A stretch of DNA of 64,000 bases from Leptodontidium sp. MPI-SDFR-AT-0119 (GCA_020726505.1 JAHLEZ010000014.1:1302001-1366000), one strand, 5' to 3'. Positions 23,665-35,759 are shown, counted from the first letter of the stretch. The notes: a model not told the origin generated them from the sequence alone. Translations and numbers: made by a program.

Positions 23665-24957
23665 TCACATCCTGTGAATGCTGACTCGATCCAACCGAAA
23701 TAATGATGGTCTTGTCATACACCAGCCCATATTGTGAAAAACTGTTCGGAAATAGCCGGTCCCCAGTTTATTTTCGTGATTGAATTCGAGTACAATGGTA
23801 TGCAATGGTAAGCTTTGCTCACTCAATAGCACGGAGTTGGTGATTTTAAGCTTCTCGGACTGTTGCATGTACGAGATGTTAAGGACCTCAAGTATTGAAG
23901 GCTTTGCTTGCTGAATACCAATCTCCTGTACCGGTGTAGATATGATCGCCAGTCTGCTTTTCGACTTGTTGGAGATTGAGAGGTAATCGTGATTGTCTGC
24001 CACGGATTGTTCGTGCATTTCTCCATTTCCTTGGGAATCCAAAGTCTCCATTTCCCTGTATGTGTCTCGGAGGCCCACAACCATGTCTTCGATATCACTC
24101 ATCTTCAGTGGATCCCTCTCCGTGCCTCTACACCTATGACCCAATTTCAATTCTTCTAGTTGTTCACAGAGGGTTTGGAGCTGCGACATGTCAGCCAAGG
24201 AGGAGTTGTCAAAGATATCCAGCGATCTGAGGATCTTTGGGATATTCGGCATAAAGGTGGAGAAGTTGCCATCATTTCTGTCTCCAGTTGCATAGCCATG
24301 ACATAGGGCCAACGAGTCCCTGAACGAAGCATGTTCCGTTATGAGGCGTACCAATTTATTCAAGTCAGTAAATTCACACTTCAGACCAGTCAGTCTGGCT
24401 TCTGCGTGGACGAGCTCTCGCTCATCATATATGACCCGGATTTCGAAACGCCGAGATATTGCAGCTTCAGTAGCTTCGGGAGTATTTGACGAAGCAAATT
24501 CTTCACTTCAAGGGTACTTCCATTTATGATCAACCTTTTCAGTGTATGCGAAGCTTGAAGGGGTAGTCTTGATAGCGGTCCTGGTATGCGGCCGAGCTGG
24601 GCTGTGGATGGTCTCCACGACGTCGCGAAACTCTCTGATGGGAGTTCAACCAGTATCCTGTAGATGGATAGAGCATATGGTAGCTATTAAATTGGATACT
24701 CCTCACTGACGGCATGAGGTTCTTGAATCCGCCGCCAGGTGGCACAACACACCCCAGATATTCGCAGTACCGAATGTCATTCGAGGTGAACTCCTTGCTG
24801 CGAACTGATTTCCCCAAGATCGGGACGGCGGTGAACTTGCCTATTAGATTTTGCATCGGCAAGCCTGAAGAAGGTTTAATGTGTCGGAATAGTAATGGGT
24901 ATGCTATCTCATGAAGCCGTTCTGAGACATGGATGAAGGGTGCTTGGTTTCGCTCTT
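23665..24957 (-). pseudogene. Broken F-box/LRR-like protein gene
   Basis: Reading right to left on the minus strand, an F-box-like start (FIHVSERLHEIAYPLLFRHI) runs into NLIGKFTAVPILG and PSVRSIQFNSYHML. The reading frame then changes to one containing LVELPSESF and TLKRLIINGS with NLLRQILPKLLKLQYLG, and changes again to EIRVIYDERELVHAEARLTG and a final 232-residue open stretch that ends at 23665. Such leucine-rich, F-box-bearing proteins are abundant in moulds and act as substrate adaptors of SCF ubiquitin ligases. No intron explains the two frame changes, and no proper start is visible upstream, so I read it as a pseudogene. It lies just 87 bp outside the TIR element. Confidence 0.6.
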
Positions 24958-26956
24958 ATCGGGATAAACTGTAGCTACGGATGTTCTCGCATCCAGTAAG
25001 GATGGGAAACTGGACCTATCACAAATAGAAGAAGGATCTCGTATAGAATTTCGGTAGGGAGCCGCTCAAGTCATGATAGTTTACTCTCTAGTAAGGAGGA
25101 CATATTATAGTTAAGTTAGGTTAGAGATCCAGAGTCCAGACTTCAAGTTTACGGAAGGGAAGTTTTGTCCGAAGAGCAGCCTGATAAAATTTGTCTTTAA
25201 GGTTTGTCGAGTGATTCCAACATCCTGAACGACTCAGAAACATTCGGTGAATGCCTACACTCCAGCTAGGAATACCCACAAGCTTGTAATTTCGGGCCCG
25301 AGGTGTGACTTGGCTAGATTGGTTTGAACGTGTACTTCTGTCACGATCATGAGTTCTGAAATAACTGTGTTTGAATATGTTTGAATACAAGTTCGACCAG
25401 TTCGCTTGTAACGTATCCGTTAAATAAGTTAAGCCTCGAGCAGCAGGTCTTAGCTAATATGAAAAAGGCATATCCATAAATTTATATGCTTCTCGTAATG
25501 GCTTGTAGCCACAGTACCAGGACAAGCAGAAACATGAAGAGGAATTTTCTATGATTCTATGTACGGTTTTGCAATTAATGCGCCTTGACTCTCGTAGGCG
25601 GATTCCAGTCCGGCATTGTGACTGCCGTCTCAACAAGTTGATACACTGAGACCGTGTGATAGCTGTTTCCAGCGCTATGTGAGCTGGTATAAATCTACCG
25701 CCCATAAATTCTAAAAAGAAAATTCAATTGTTAATTTTTTTTATCAAAGACCCAAGGGATTAAAAGCAGCGCTCCGATACTGCACCCAGATATGTTTAGG
25801 TCGGTGGGACCAATCATTTAAGTCCAACAAAAGCCAACACGACTTGCATATTGACAGCAGAGAGAGGGCAGTTATGCATGATAAGGCAAGCCTGGATCGA
25901 ACCACTCGAGACAACTTTGGGGTATACATCCGGTCAAGATGCAGTTTTCATGTCATGCATCGGGTTAGTCCTTTCCTGGAAGTCTCGCACGCATAACATT
26001 TGGTGGATTTTACCAATCTCTGCAGTAAGGCCGGAACCATCCGCCATGCCTCTGCATGGCGAGCGAATAGACGGAATGGCTAAGCAAAGTCCACGTCGTG
26101 CATGGATTTTCAATATATGTAGAGAGAAGTGGGTTTGAGAAACAAACTAAACCCCGAAGTGTCTTCCGCGGACTGTCGTTCAACACAAGTGAGTGCGAAG
26201 TGCTCTGTGAGTAAGCAGGAATATGACACACATAGCGGAGCAGAATCTGTGTTCGGGCATGGGGGTGGGGTGCTCAGCCTAGATCGGTATGTTGCCGGGT
26301 ATGATGCAGTATTCGTTGTCAAATCGTGCCGCAAGTAGGACTGAATAAATTTTGGCAGCCTTCGCTTGAGTATGTCAATACCAAGGTGCATGCATATCTG
26401 TAAGGTAGAATCAGATACCGGAATATTTGCGATAGGTGGATGGCTTGCATTGAGCAAAATTATCTCAAACCCAAGGGTCCAGGTAAGTGAGTTAATGGCC
26501 TAGTAAAGTTTGGCCTAAGAATTCAATTTCATGGATGAAAATAAACCTCTTACATCTACTGTAAAGGAGTAATGAGACTGGTGGCAGGGCTTTGCTGTCA
26601 ACGAAGCGAAGTTAAAGTTTAGGAGTTTAGCGAGGGAATTTCGGACTTGAAAAGTCAACAGCACCACTTGATGATAATTAGACTCTGGCTTAGTGTATGG
26701 CTTCAATTGATGTGTCTTGATAAAAAAAATTGTTTCTTTCTCTTTATTGTGTTTTAATATTATATGGCTTGCCGATTAGCTCGGTAAGTTATATGGAAGT
26801 GCATTGCCTTCCAACCCCCAACCCCAACCTCCAACCCCAGCCCTCCGCGTAGATGAACCTCCACGAGCACTTTAATAACCCTTCTAGCTTTAATAATCAG
26901 GAGCATGATCTATCATACCAAACAAGTCTAGGATTGTACCAAGCGGGAAACTGTGT
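24958..26956. other. Gene-poor intergenic stretch
   Basis: About 2 kb of AT-leaning sequence with short open frames only. A C-rich run (repeats of CCAACCCC) lies near 26,810-26,845. No gene supported. Confidence 0.5.
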
Positions 26957-28303
26957 TTAGTGTGAAGTTTCATCCGTCGCTCTCAAATGGGTGTATGCTT
27001 TTGGGTTGATGTAAGATGTGACAACAATGTCTCGACTTTTGAAAGCAGCTGCAATGTAGGTTTGATGACCGAGGTCAACTTCGAGCGAGTTTTGGAGGCT
27101 AGTGATAATGTCAGTTTATGCATACAAACATCCTGTTCTGTATTAATACTTACAAATCCTCAGGCAACATGCTAGAATAGTTCATCTTCGTGTTGCTCCC
27201 GAAACTTTTCGCCAAACATTTCGCCACCTGCCAGTCGCTCTTGGAGTAGTGGCATACCGGAATATATATCTTCGGTGTTGGCATTTCTTTCCCACGCTGC
27301 AACGAAAAGTAATACAAAATTCCTACTGTCCTATGTGGAACCGCAGGCAACTCTTGGTTCTCTCCCTTGGTGCAATCAGTGTCCAGTCCCAGAACCAGAT
27401 TCCATAACACTCTCAGCTTCTTCAATGCAGCTTCGGCATTGTCGCTGTTTAATAACCCTCCAAGTGCCATAATATACCTTACACTCTGGAAAGAGGTTGA
27501 GGAGGTGCGGAAGTAGATCTTTACACGCGCTTGCGACGCCGGAAGACAATCGCTGCCTACAAACTCCACCTTCAATCCGCACTTCTCGGAGCATGACCGA
27601 TAGAAGGTTGACAGCTTTTCTAGAGCCAATCTCATGGGCTTGTTATGTTCGCTTATTTCCATAAATGCTGCGTGAACAACATCCCACGCTGGGATTCCAT
27701 CTCGATGCGACCTCTGAGTTGGTATGAAGTACACTTTGAAAGTGACACTGGCTTGAGAAAGATCAAATGCTGCGAGATATTGGGCTTTGTGCCCATCTAT
27801 CATGGTACTATCTGAATTCTTCCTGGATTCGTCAAGGGTAGTCAACCTTGATAAAATTTCAAAAGTTTAAGATCGAATTTTCGACAGAAGGGACGAACTT
27901 TTGTCGCAAGCTGTCTAATAGCAGCATAACCCGAGTGAGCAAGCCCGGTTTTAGATATATGCTGAATGGGCTCAATGGAAAAACGGACTTCTGGGCTTCC
28001 TGTGTTATCCTCCCACGCCCAACTCAACTCGATTGGTGAGCGGTCGTCTGTCATGAAGCTCGGCCAGATGAGGTACTTGTTGTCGGGATCTGGACGAGGT
28101 CCAAGAGCGGGAATGATACAGTGGAAGTAAAACCCAAGATATTTGTTCTGGGTCTCTCGGGGGTAGCCTGCCTGGCTCATCATATCCGCGAGTACCAGTC
28201 CTGTTTTCGTCCACCAGAAGCTAGCATCCGGTTCCACCACTTTCATCAACTTCATATCTGTAATTGAATTCTCCACTGCTGGCGACGGCATAATTTCTGG
28301 CAT
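26957..28303 (-). pseudogene. DMATS-type aromatic prenyltransferase with one frameshift
   Basis: Minus strand, ATG at 28303. Family blocks occur in order: FWWTKTGLVLADMM, YPRETQNKYLGFYFHCIIPA, SPIELSWAW (Glu92, equivalent to the glutamate that binds the indole nitrogen), VRFSIEPI, then FDLK. The frame breaks at about residue 147 in a T4 run (plus strand near 27861-27864); one extra base would restore continuity. The second frame gives AAFDLSQASVTFKVYF, RVKIYFRTSS, YIMALGG and KIYIPVCHYSKSDWQ, and a 55-nt intron (27099-27153, GTAAGT...CACTAG) leads to an exon ending with HQTYIAAAFK and DIVVTSYINPKAY. Total length would be about 430 residues, the family norm. The family prenylates tryptophan, tyrosine or other aromatics in secondary metabolism. 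The break may be a true mutation or a base-calling error. Confidence 0.85.
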
Positions 28304-30393
28304 ATTGTCAATGAATTCTTCGAATAAGACTTAGTGGCAATAGGTTTTGGTTGCAGCTCTGAAATACAACATTAGAGTCTTTAAGTCGCAAGCCGAGTGT
28401 CGTCTAATTTTCAGGAAGTAACAGATTTGATCTGCCCAGGACGTTGGTCATATGGTAAATAAATTTTGAGGTTGGTAACGGTCTTTTGGCTTAATGGGGC
28501 GTCTATCTTATTATAAGTCATGTCAACGATGGAGCTCCTTTTCCGCAACAGCTGTGCCACTTGCCAGCTGGGCTGTTCACGCGCATTTTCGGTGAGCAGC
28601 GATCCAAATGGGAATTGGACATGGAAAGAGACGAGGCGCCAATGAGGTCAAATGCATCATGCAGAAGCTGGACTCTACATATTCAGGGTTCGGGGAAGTT
28701 GCTACTTTTATCTCGACTGCGTTGTGTGGATCCATGCGGCCCAAACTCATGTTGCAATCAACCATGTCTGGTCGAATTTGGTCTAGTCTGGGGGAAAAGA
28801 GAGCCCCCGGCAGCGTGCTGCGTCTCGTTGGTATCCTCTAGTTATTCTGTTTCTTATGCTCAGGTATCATACAAAAGCCTTAAAGCCCGTCTCAATCCAA
28901 TACCTCTCCCTCCAAAAAATTGCCATTGTACTTCGAACTGATATTTAAGACTCGGTAGATTCTTGGCCCAACCCTTGCTTGAAAGAACTGCTCCGTATTG
29001 CGAGAGACAATACAATCTTTCGCGGTCTCGATTACCTTCTTGTTTCTTGGTGCTTTTGCGGTTTTCCTCTTAAAATGAATATTTGTATATCAAAAGCCTC
29101 CAGTTGCACTGGCGCTGTCGTTCAATCATTGATAAGTGACCTTTGGGAAGATGTAGTGCTCCAATATGTGCTCCTTGGGTGGATATCTGAGCCTGGTACG
29201 CACCGAATTCACTATTAAACAATGGCTTCGAGCATGTCTCGACAGCGTCTGAGGGCGAGCAAGAATTAATGCCTATCAGCGACACAGAAATTTGAAGAAA
29301 TGTGGCTGTGCATAAGTTCCCAAACGAGACCCACGTCTGGTATGTTAGTCAACAATGAACACTCGCAGAAGCAACACATCTCCAATGAGTTTGAGAAAAC
29401 TGAAGAGTCCTGACTTAAGCTAAGCAATCGTCTACTGTAGATTTTCTCCAAAATCTAGGCTTTGAATCTCGTTGGAAGCATTTTAGGAATCCAAATGTAA
29501 GGGGAATTTTGCCTTACTGGGTGATTTAGCCAAGATAATAAGAAGCAGATGGGGGGTTGGAATGTCAACGACATATCATGTGGAGCCGGGAAAATAACAA
29601 ATCTCTGGGAGATGCTAAGTAGGATCTGTTACCACTGCTGCCGTGCGGGGATGCCTCGGAATGTTGTATCCTTCACATTGAAGCATGAGGAGAATATTTT
29701 GAAATAGCCATGGCTAGTTCTGGCTTTCTATTATTATAGAGACAACCGCTAGCTACCACAATTAAACTTCATAGTCTTTACCGAGCCACTGTTTATGCCT
29801 AGGAAAATCTTTGGGATAGTACTTCGCTTCTGATAGGGGTGACCTCGCTTACTTTATTTGTACTGTAGGGTTGTCGAGGTCAAGCGACCCTTTCAGGGAT
29901 TGATTTTCCAACCTCGATCTAAAGGTATACAAATCAGTCAATCGATAGACAAGAAGACTGCCTCTTTCTTCTCTCATGGCTTGTATCTGAATAGCGTTCT
30001 GCGGCAGTTGCGGAACGTGCGGGTTCTCCCCGATCCACGTGATGCGGATCCCCCTCCTTCAAGCATCTTGCAAGGGTCCAAATCCCCCGCATTCTGATGC
30101 CGCATGCACGACCCGGCTGACGAGTGAGCGCTAGAGTGTTGACAATCACTGACAAAACTGACAAACCTCTCTCCAAATCCCGATTTATTCCTCTTAAGTA
30201 ACTTCATCTAGCAAGAAACCGAAAGTTTCTCTAACTTCAAATGGCACAGCGGACCGCAACAAGCGCAATACCCCAAAGCTGGAAGCCTTAAGTTCTCCAT
30301 CAATCCCGCGGCTTGACCCCGCCATCATCCATCCTCAATCTTGCTCTCCATTCCAAACCCCAAAGATATTTCAAAAGCAATTGAACTTCAAAA
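28304..30393. other. Intergenic, no biosynthetic partner genes seen
   Basis: About 2.1 kb with only short open frames. No PKS, NRPS, P450 or transporter is visible near the prenyltransferase. The last part is the promoter and leader of the dioxygenase. Confidence 0.5.
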
Positions 30394-31512
30394 ATGGCGT
30401 CTGAAGAGGTTAAAGTCCCTCCTATGAAGGATCTGAATATCGACAACATTACAGAAAACACAGTCATCATCAATTCACAGTCTTCGGACCAAAGACTTAC
30501 CTATGTGATGGAAAGACTAGTTACACATCTCCATGATTTTGCGCGGGAGACGAGATTGAGCACCACGGAATGGATGGCAGCTTTGAATTTCTTGGTCAGG
30601 GTTGGGCAGATTAGCACAGATGTGCGACATGTAAGTCTGCGTGATTGAACCAGTTCTTGTGTTGTGTTGCGTAGTGTTGTGCTGTTCTGACTGCTGTGCG
30701 TTAGGAATTCATCCTCCTTTCTGATATCCTGGGTCTTTCTCTCCTTGTCGATGCAATTGACCACCCGAAGCCCCCCGCGAGCACAGAAGGATCGGTTCTC
30801 GGTCCATTCCATACACACGAAGCGGAAACGATGAAGCACGGAGATCTCATGTCGCAAGACACTGAGGGAGAGCCATGCTTGGTTCTCTGCACAGTCAAGG
30901 ATGTCAATGGGAACCCGATTGAGGGCGTCAAAGTAGATATCTGGGAGACGGACAGTACGGGCCACTACGATGTCCAACATGCCGATAGAGACGGGCCAGA
31001 TGGGAGATGTGTGATGAAGAGTGATAAGGATGGTGTGTTTTGGTTCAAGGCGATTGTGCCGGTGCCGTATCCGATTCCACATGATGGACCAGTAGGACAG
31101 CTGTTGAAGCTGTTGAAGAGACATCCCTGGAGACCAGCACATATGCACTTTATGTTTGAGAAGCCTGGATGGGACCACTTGATCACGTTAGTCCTTACCT
31201 TTCCCTATATCTGCAGACCTAAGCTAAACTTTTCTGTTCAGAGCCCTGTACATCCGTGGCGACCCATACGAGACCTCTGATGCGGTTTTCGGTGTCAAGC
31301 AGTCCCTAATTGTCGATTTCAGCCCTGCTGATGCGAAAGTGGCGAAGGAATATAGCGTTAAAGAAGGTAGCAAGGTGCTGAAACATGACTTTGTCTTGGT
31401 CGATGAAAAGGAGACGGAGAGGTTGAGGGATGAGAATGCTCTGAAGGCTCTGAAAGCACTTGGGCGGAGAGTCAAGCTGCTGAACCACTTACCAGTCCCT
31501 GATGTTGACTAG
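30394..31512 (+). CDS. Intradiol ring-cleavage dioxygenase (catechol/hydroxyquinol type)
   Basis: Three exons, 30394-30630, 30705-31186 and 31242-31512, encode 329 residues. The introns start GTAAGT and GTTAGT. The enzyme opens catechol or hydroxyquinol between the two hydroxyls using non-haem Fe(III), feeding aromatic breakdown into the 3-oxoadipate route. An N-terminal dimerisation domain (about 1-100) precedes the catalytic beta-sandwich: GSVLGPFH, VDIWETDSTGHYDVQ (first Tyr ligand), VPYPIPHDGPVG (second Tyr), and WRPAHMHFMF with both His ligands, then ALYIRGDPY. All four iron ligands are present. The length and N-terminal domain favour catechol 1,2- or hydroxyquinol 1,2-dioxygenase; which one cannot be settled here. 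The gene is convergent with the next one. Confidence 0.93.
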
Positions 31513-31962
31513 TTAGTGTTGCGATTGGTCACTGGGTTGAGGAAATGAATATCACCAACCAGCGCGTGATAATTTCTAAATGAGCCCCTTTAACAAGCGA
31601 GCATGCAGTTCCCCCAGAGGTCTTACCCAATGCCAGTACTTGCCATCAATCTTGACTTTCTCCCAGCCCTAACTACCTCACAATCTTTCCGGGCCAATGG
31701 TTCCGACTTACCAAGCAGCTTTATATTCTTCTCCAATTGCCAGGGCGGACATGGGCCTTTTGCAAGCGAAGGTAGCATCACTAATTAACAAGGTAGTTCT
31801 AGAGAAAGAGGAGGAGCTGTGAAGTAAGATGTGATTTACAAGTGATGCTTGAGAAACATTTTTGCTATCGAGAATAAAGAAAGTGATACAGTTCACTGGA
31901 GGGTATAATAAATCCAATCCAAAACACGCCGCTGAAAGGTTGAGAACTTCTGAGACTCAAAC
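31513..31962. other. Convergent intergenic region
   Basis: 3' ends of the dioxygenase and of the membrane-tailed protein face each other here. No gene seen. Confidence 0.5.
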
Positions 31963-33132
31963 TCAGCCACTATACGCGCCCGCCAGAGTAAGTATCACGG
32001 AAATCAAAACCTGGCGTTTGGTAAACTCCCCAATAATCATACACATAGCTGTACCCACCACAATGTCGGCCAATCGTTGAGCGGCCTTCGCTCTAGACTC
32101 GGGCTCGCAATCCTGAACAGTGAGAGACTTCTCTTGTTGGAGGGCACCATCCGATGCAACATTCGCCGTAGGCTCGTATTGCTGAAGAGCAGCAGCGTTT
32201 TCGGATAAGAAGTAATCGATAACATGCTGGTAGACTTCCAATCGACCGGATTTCCGACCTGCAACTACAGATGTGTATCGTGCCAATATCAGCTCCTTTG
32301 GTTGATCACCATCCCGTGTAGGTATGAAGACAACCAGCTTCAGATTGTTGTAGCGCAAGAAGGGATGGAAGAACTTCTTGCTTGGCTGCACAGTTTGCGT
32401 CCCTTTCCAAACAAACTCAAAATTCCGCCAATTAAACCGATATTCGCGCGTGTGGAACGAGAGTGGTGCTGTCCATTTCAAGCATACGACTTCTTCCGGC
32501 TTGGGTTTCTCAGCCAAATCGTCGACTTTCTCGTCCTGGGTTGCTTGTAATTTGTGCCACGCCTTGCCTGATTCTCCAACATATCTCTTCGGGCGAACCT
32601 CGTATCCTTGAAATGTGCCATCAAGGCCCTTCTTCGTGCCGTAATTTATGTTGACTACGCCTCTACCATCAACCACTCCGGGCTGTGCCAATAAATCCCC
32701 AAATTCCAGTTTCCACGTCCGCCAGAATGCTGAACAATGCAGCAGACAGGCTGTAGGCGCAGCTTTCGTCCCACCGTGTCGGAGTGTGTATGGTGGAGCT
32801 TTACCGTAGATTGTTGGCAGATGGAGGAAGTAGGGAGCGGTCTCTGTCCTAGGGTCGCATCTTGGATTGTCGAGAGCTTTTGCTTTACTGACTTTTGGAG
32901 AGGTCGTCTCTGTTCGTCGACAATTGAAGAGGGAAGGTGTCGATCTGTTCTGGTCTTCTGCGCCAGGTAGAGGCTCGGGGAATTGATTGAGTGGGGTTTT
33001 TGAGTCGCTTTCGGTATGGATTGAGTAGTAGTTTTTGTATGGACCAGTATGGTAGATGTGATAAAGAGTTGTGTTTGTAAGGTCGACTTCTGGGCTGGGT
33101 AGATACCCCGCGAGGAGTTGCTTCTGATCCAT
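31963..33132 (-). CDS. Hypothetical protein with C-terminal membrane segment
   Basis: An intronless ORF of 389 residues starting ACAATGGATCAG. The N-terminal 110 residues are polar and proline-rich. A tryptophan-containing central region follows (FWRTWKLEFGDLLAQPG, VVNINYGTKKG, EVVCLKWTAPLSFHTREY, FNWRNFEFVWKGT, LKLVVFIP, ELILARYTSVVAGRKSG), which looks like a folded beta-rich domain. The end has a hydrophobic segment (IVVGTAMCMIIG then VLISVILTLAGAY). I do not recognise the family, but long conserved-looking blocks and the absence of stops argue that it is real. It is likely tail-anchored in a membrane. Confidence 0.8.
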   Translation of the reverse strand: MDQKQLLAGYLPSPEVDLTNTTLYHIYHTGPYKNYYSIHTESDSKTPLNQFPEPLPGAEDQNRSTPSLFNCRRTETTSPKVSKAKALDNPRCDPRTETAPYFLHLPTIYGKAPPYTLRHGGTKAAPTACLLHCSAFWRTWKLEFGDLLAQPGVVDGRGVVNINYGTKKGLDGTFQGYEVRPKRYVGESGKAWHKLQATQDEKVDDLAEKPKPEEVVCLKWTAPLSFHTREYRFNWRNFEFVWKGTQTVQPSKKFFHPFLRYNNLKLVVFIPTRDGDQPKELILARYTSVVAGRKSGRLEVYQHVIDYFLSENAAALQQYEPTANVASDGALQQEKSLTVQDCEPESRAKAAQRLADIVVGTAMCMIIGEFTKRQVLISVILTLAGAYSG

Positions 33133-33931
33133 TGTGGTAGCTAGATTCTAGGACATGAGAAATGCAGAGTGAGGAGGACGAGGGAATATAATTTGAAGTG
33201 GGAAAATGAGAGTTATTATCCATCTTCGGTCCTCAAGACCGTGCCAATTGCCTCATCTCTGGTTGGCCATTGTATCCCAGGACTCACTGATGGCTTTTGA
33301 TATTGGTGGCTGCCTACAGGTGATCAAGGGCCATGTTTCCTATTTGGCAACACGATGAAATGCATGAAGGATGGCACAGCCTCAATGAAGCTGGTGATGA
33401 TCGGGCACCGCACGGACCAGTTATCTTGGCATTCGCTAACAATATCAAACTACTGATGTCAACACGGATGGTTGATTCCGCTGTATGGTCAATCACATTT
33501 GTGTACAGTATCCCTGCTGTGACCGATGTTTCGTCGAGAAAAAAAGAGAGAGAAATCATGTGCACTAGGCCAGTTCTCAATTGCCAAGGTATTCGTTTTC
33601 GGGCTCCAAGGACACAAGATCTTATAACAAGCTTCGCATATTATTGAGATTCATCATATTATGAAATGGTCAAAAACGTTGAGTCCATGCGTAGGAAAGT
33701 AACAATAATTTCTGAAGCTTTTGAAGCTTTTAGAATGAGAAAGTGCGAAAACCGTGCTGCAAGGAACTGTTGAGGTTGAACATTGAATATAACAAGATGT
33801 GGTCCTCCAGAGTAGTGAGTATTATAATCAAGGATGGACATGCGAGTTTCGCCCAAGATGAAGGACAGAAAAAACATAAAATTTCCGACAACTTGGAGCT
33901 TTTGAAGTGCATTCTCAAGTTCTAAACTCCT
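33133..33931. other. Intergenic
   Basis: Promoter of the membrane-tailed gene on the left and 3' sequence of the secreted-protein gene on the right. Short open frames on both strands are not convincing. Confidence 0.5.
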
Positions 33932-34647
33932 CTAGGCAGGCTCGACGATCAATGCTGCAGGATCTGGAAAATGTCAGCAATTCCTGCTTCATACGGGTAT
34001 GAAATAACCTACAGTGCTCGTAGGTATTATCGCAACCTTTCCCACAATAGTCCAGCAACTTGTCCGGTTCAGATCTACGTATCTGCAGAGCTACAAAGAG
34101 ATCAGCACAATAGCTTCAAACCAGAACTGAAGTAGGTACACGTACGTTCACGATAAACGACTCCATTGAATACCGGAACCAGAACCTTGGTGAGGACATT
34201 GAAGAGACACTGATCCTCTGCTCTCCAAGTCTGATTCCTAGCCCTAGACTTCGGGTTTGGGAATGCTCCACAAACCACCGGCGTCCCCTGCGGCAGGTCT
34301 TCAAAGTAGATCAAGCAGGACATTCCGTTGGGAGTGGTGAGTTTGCCGTTTGTGAGGTTGAAATCGGTCCGGTAGTGCGATTTCGAGAGGACAAGGACGT
34401 CACCATTACCGGTGGTGGCAGCTGTCGATGGAGGTGGGAAGTACATGAAGTGTGTTGGCTTGGTGGAGTGAGAGTCCTTGATTATGTCGGCTGCCGTGAG
34501 GGAGAAGAGGCCGTTGATGGAGGAAGAACTGGAATTGGTCGGGGTACAGAACTTTGCTCGAGAAGTGAGGGCGTTGGACCGGAGTGAGAGGGCTGACGTT
34601 GCTGAAAAAAAGGCAGCAGCAGCTGCTATGAAGAGTGATAGATGCAT
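33932..34647 (-). CDS. Small secreted protein, function unknown
   Basis: Three exons on the minus strand, 34146-34647, 34013-34090 and 33932-33963, encode about 203 residues. The ATG opens a clear signal peptide (MHLSLFIAAAAAFFSATSAL). The mature part is Ser/Thr/Asn-rich at first (NSSSSSING), then has a beta-rich look (DVLVLSKSHYRTDFNL, MSCLIYFEDLPQGTPVVCGA, QCLFNVLTKVLVPVFNGVVY). Exon 2 adds a short cysteine pair (LLDYCGKGC). The introns begin GTACGT and GTAGGT and end TTTGTAG and TTCCAG with a CTGAC branch site in the second. If the first intron is retained the protein ends at 34102 instead. No family recognised; effector-like by size and secretion. Confidence 0.7.
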
Positions 34648-35278
34648 GACTCGGGCCCTAGGGAGTGAAATTCAAGATTGGGAAGGAGAACAAGTGATTG
34701 ACTGGCTCGGAACAGGACGACAGAAGTACCGAAGGGGTAATGATTTATAGAAGTAAAGAGGCAGCATTGGAATGAGGAGTTAAGGATGAGTATCTGCAAC
34801 ACCATGTATACTTAAAGCGAGACATTTCGGACATGTCAACGGCGCTGCTTGCGGTCACTTAATTGGTGGCGAGCAACGTTGCACCTATCAAAATAAATTG
34901 TCGATATGAAAATTTGGACCTGGCCCACGCTTGTGTGCCGTGACAACGGAACATGGAAGGAGAAGAAAACCAAATGCTTCAGCACTTGAATGTCTAGGTT
35001 GAAGAGAGAGATACTCAAGATAGATGCAAGTCAAGTCCGAAAAGGCTATCATGCTCCGGATGAGAAAACCGAAAAAGAGCAGAGCGAGCCATCGTAAAGC
35101 ATTATTCGCATTCCACATAAGTGTAAGAACACTCGCCTATGGCAGCTCCTAGCTAAAATCATCTCGGCCATCCGGTAGTCTATTATGATACAGAATTCCA
35201 ATAACCAAATACTCAGTGATCTGTGCCCCTTGGTCGACCATTTTTATACAGCCCCGGCCAATATACTCAAATCCCCCG
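34648..35278. other. Intergenic
   Basis: Promoter of the secreted-protein gene and 3' region of the UPF0303 gene. Nothing else seen. Confidence 0.5.
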
Positions 35279-35755
35279 TCAATAGTACAACTCTCGTATG
35301 ACTTCAACGATTACACCATGATCTTCATTCTGTTTCAATCCGCTCACAACGACAACGGCGACGACACCTTCGACCCCAGTCACCCTAATTGGGACGCCCC
35401 CACCATGAATCGCATATTCCCCCGCACTATTTCCCAGGCCATATTTCTCTCTGAAGGCGACCTCGTCGCCGTCGAATTTGCATTGCATGTACCACGTACT
35501 ACATCCCCATCGCAGAACGGTCTTCCGCTTCCTCGAGACCCAGCTGTCGTTGTCGGGCATGACTCCTGAATGCGTACAGGTGTGGAAGAGGATTTGGTTC
35601 TGGTTCGCGAGCGAGATGTTGATTACCACGGGCGTAGCAATCGGCAGCAGACGATTTCGCAGCGCAGACCCGAGTTCCCATGCATCGTCAGTTGTGAAAT
35701 GTTCGAAGACGAGGGATTTGTCGATATGGGCTATCGATTCGAGCTTTTGAGACAT
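35279..35755 (-). CDS. UPF0303/DUF336-like protein
   Basis: From ATG at 35755 the ORF gives 158 residues. Family blocks: HFTTDDAWELGSALRNRLL, PVVINISLANQNQILFHTC, DNDSWVSRKRKTVLRWG, EYAIHGGGVPIRVTGVEGVVAVVVVSGL and a final DHGVIVEVI. These match the UPF0303/GlcG (DUF336) fold, a small alpha/beta domain linked to haem or small-molecule binding in bacteria; the fungal role is not established. Only four bases separate its ATG from the stop of the upstream frame on the same strand. An in-frame GT-AG pair (35768-35831) could instead fuse both into one gene, in which case this domain is its C-terminus. Confidence 0.8.
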   Translation of the reverse strand: MSQKLESIAHIDKSLVFEHFTTDDAWELGSALRNRLLPIATPVVINISLANQNQILFHTCTHSGVMPDNDSWVSRKRKTVLRWGCSTWYMQCKFDGDEVAFREKYGLGNSAGEYAIHGGGVPIRVTGVEGVVAVVVVSGLKQNEDHGVIVEVIRELYY

Positions 35756-35759
35756 CGCA

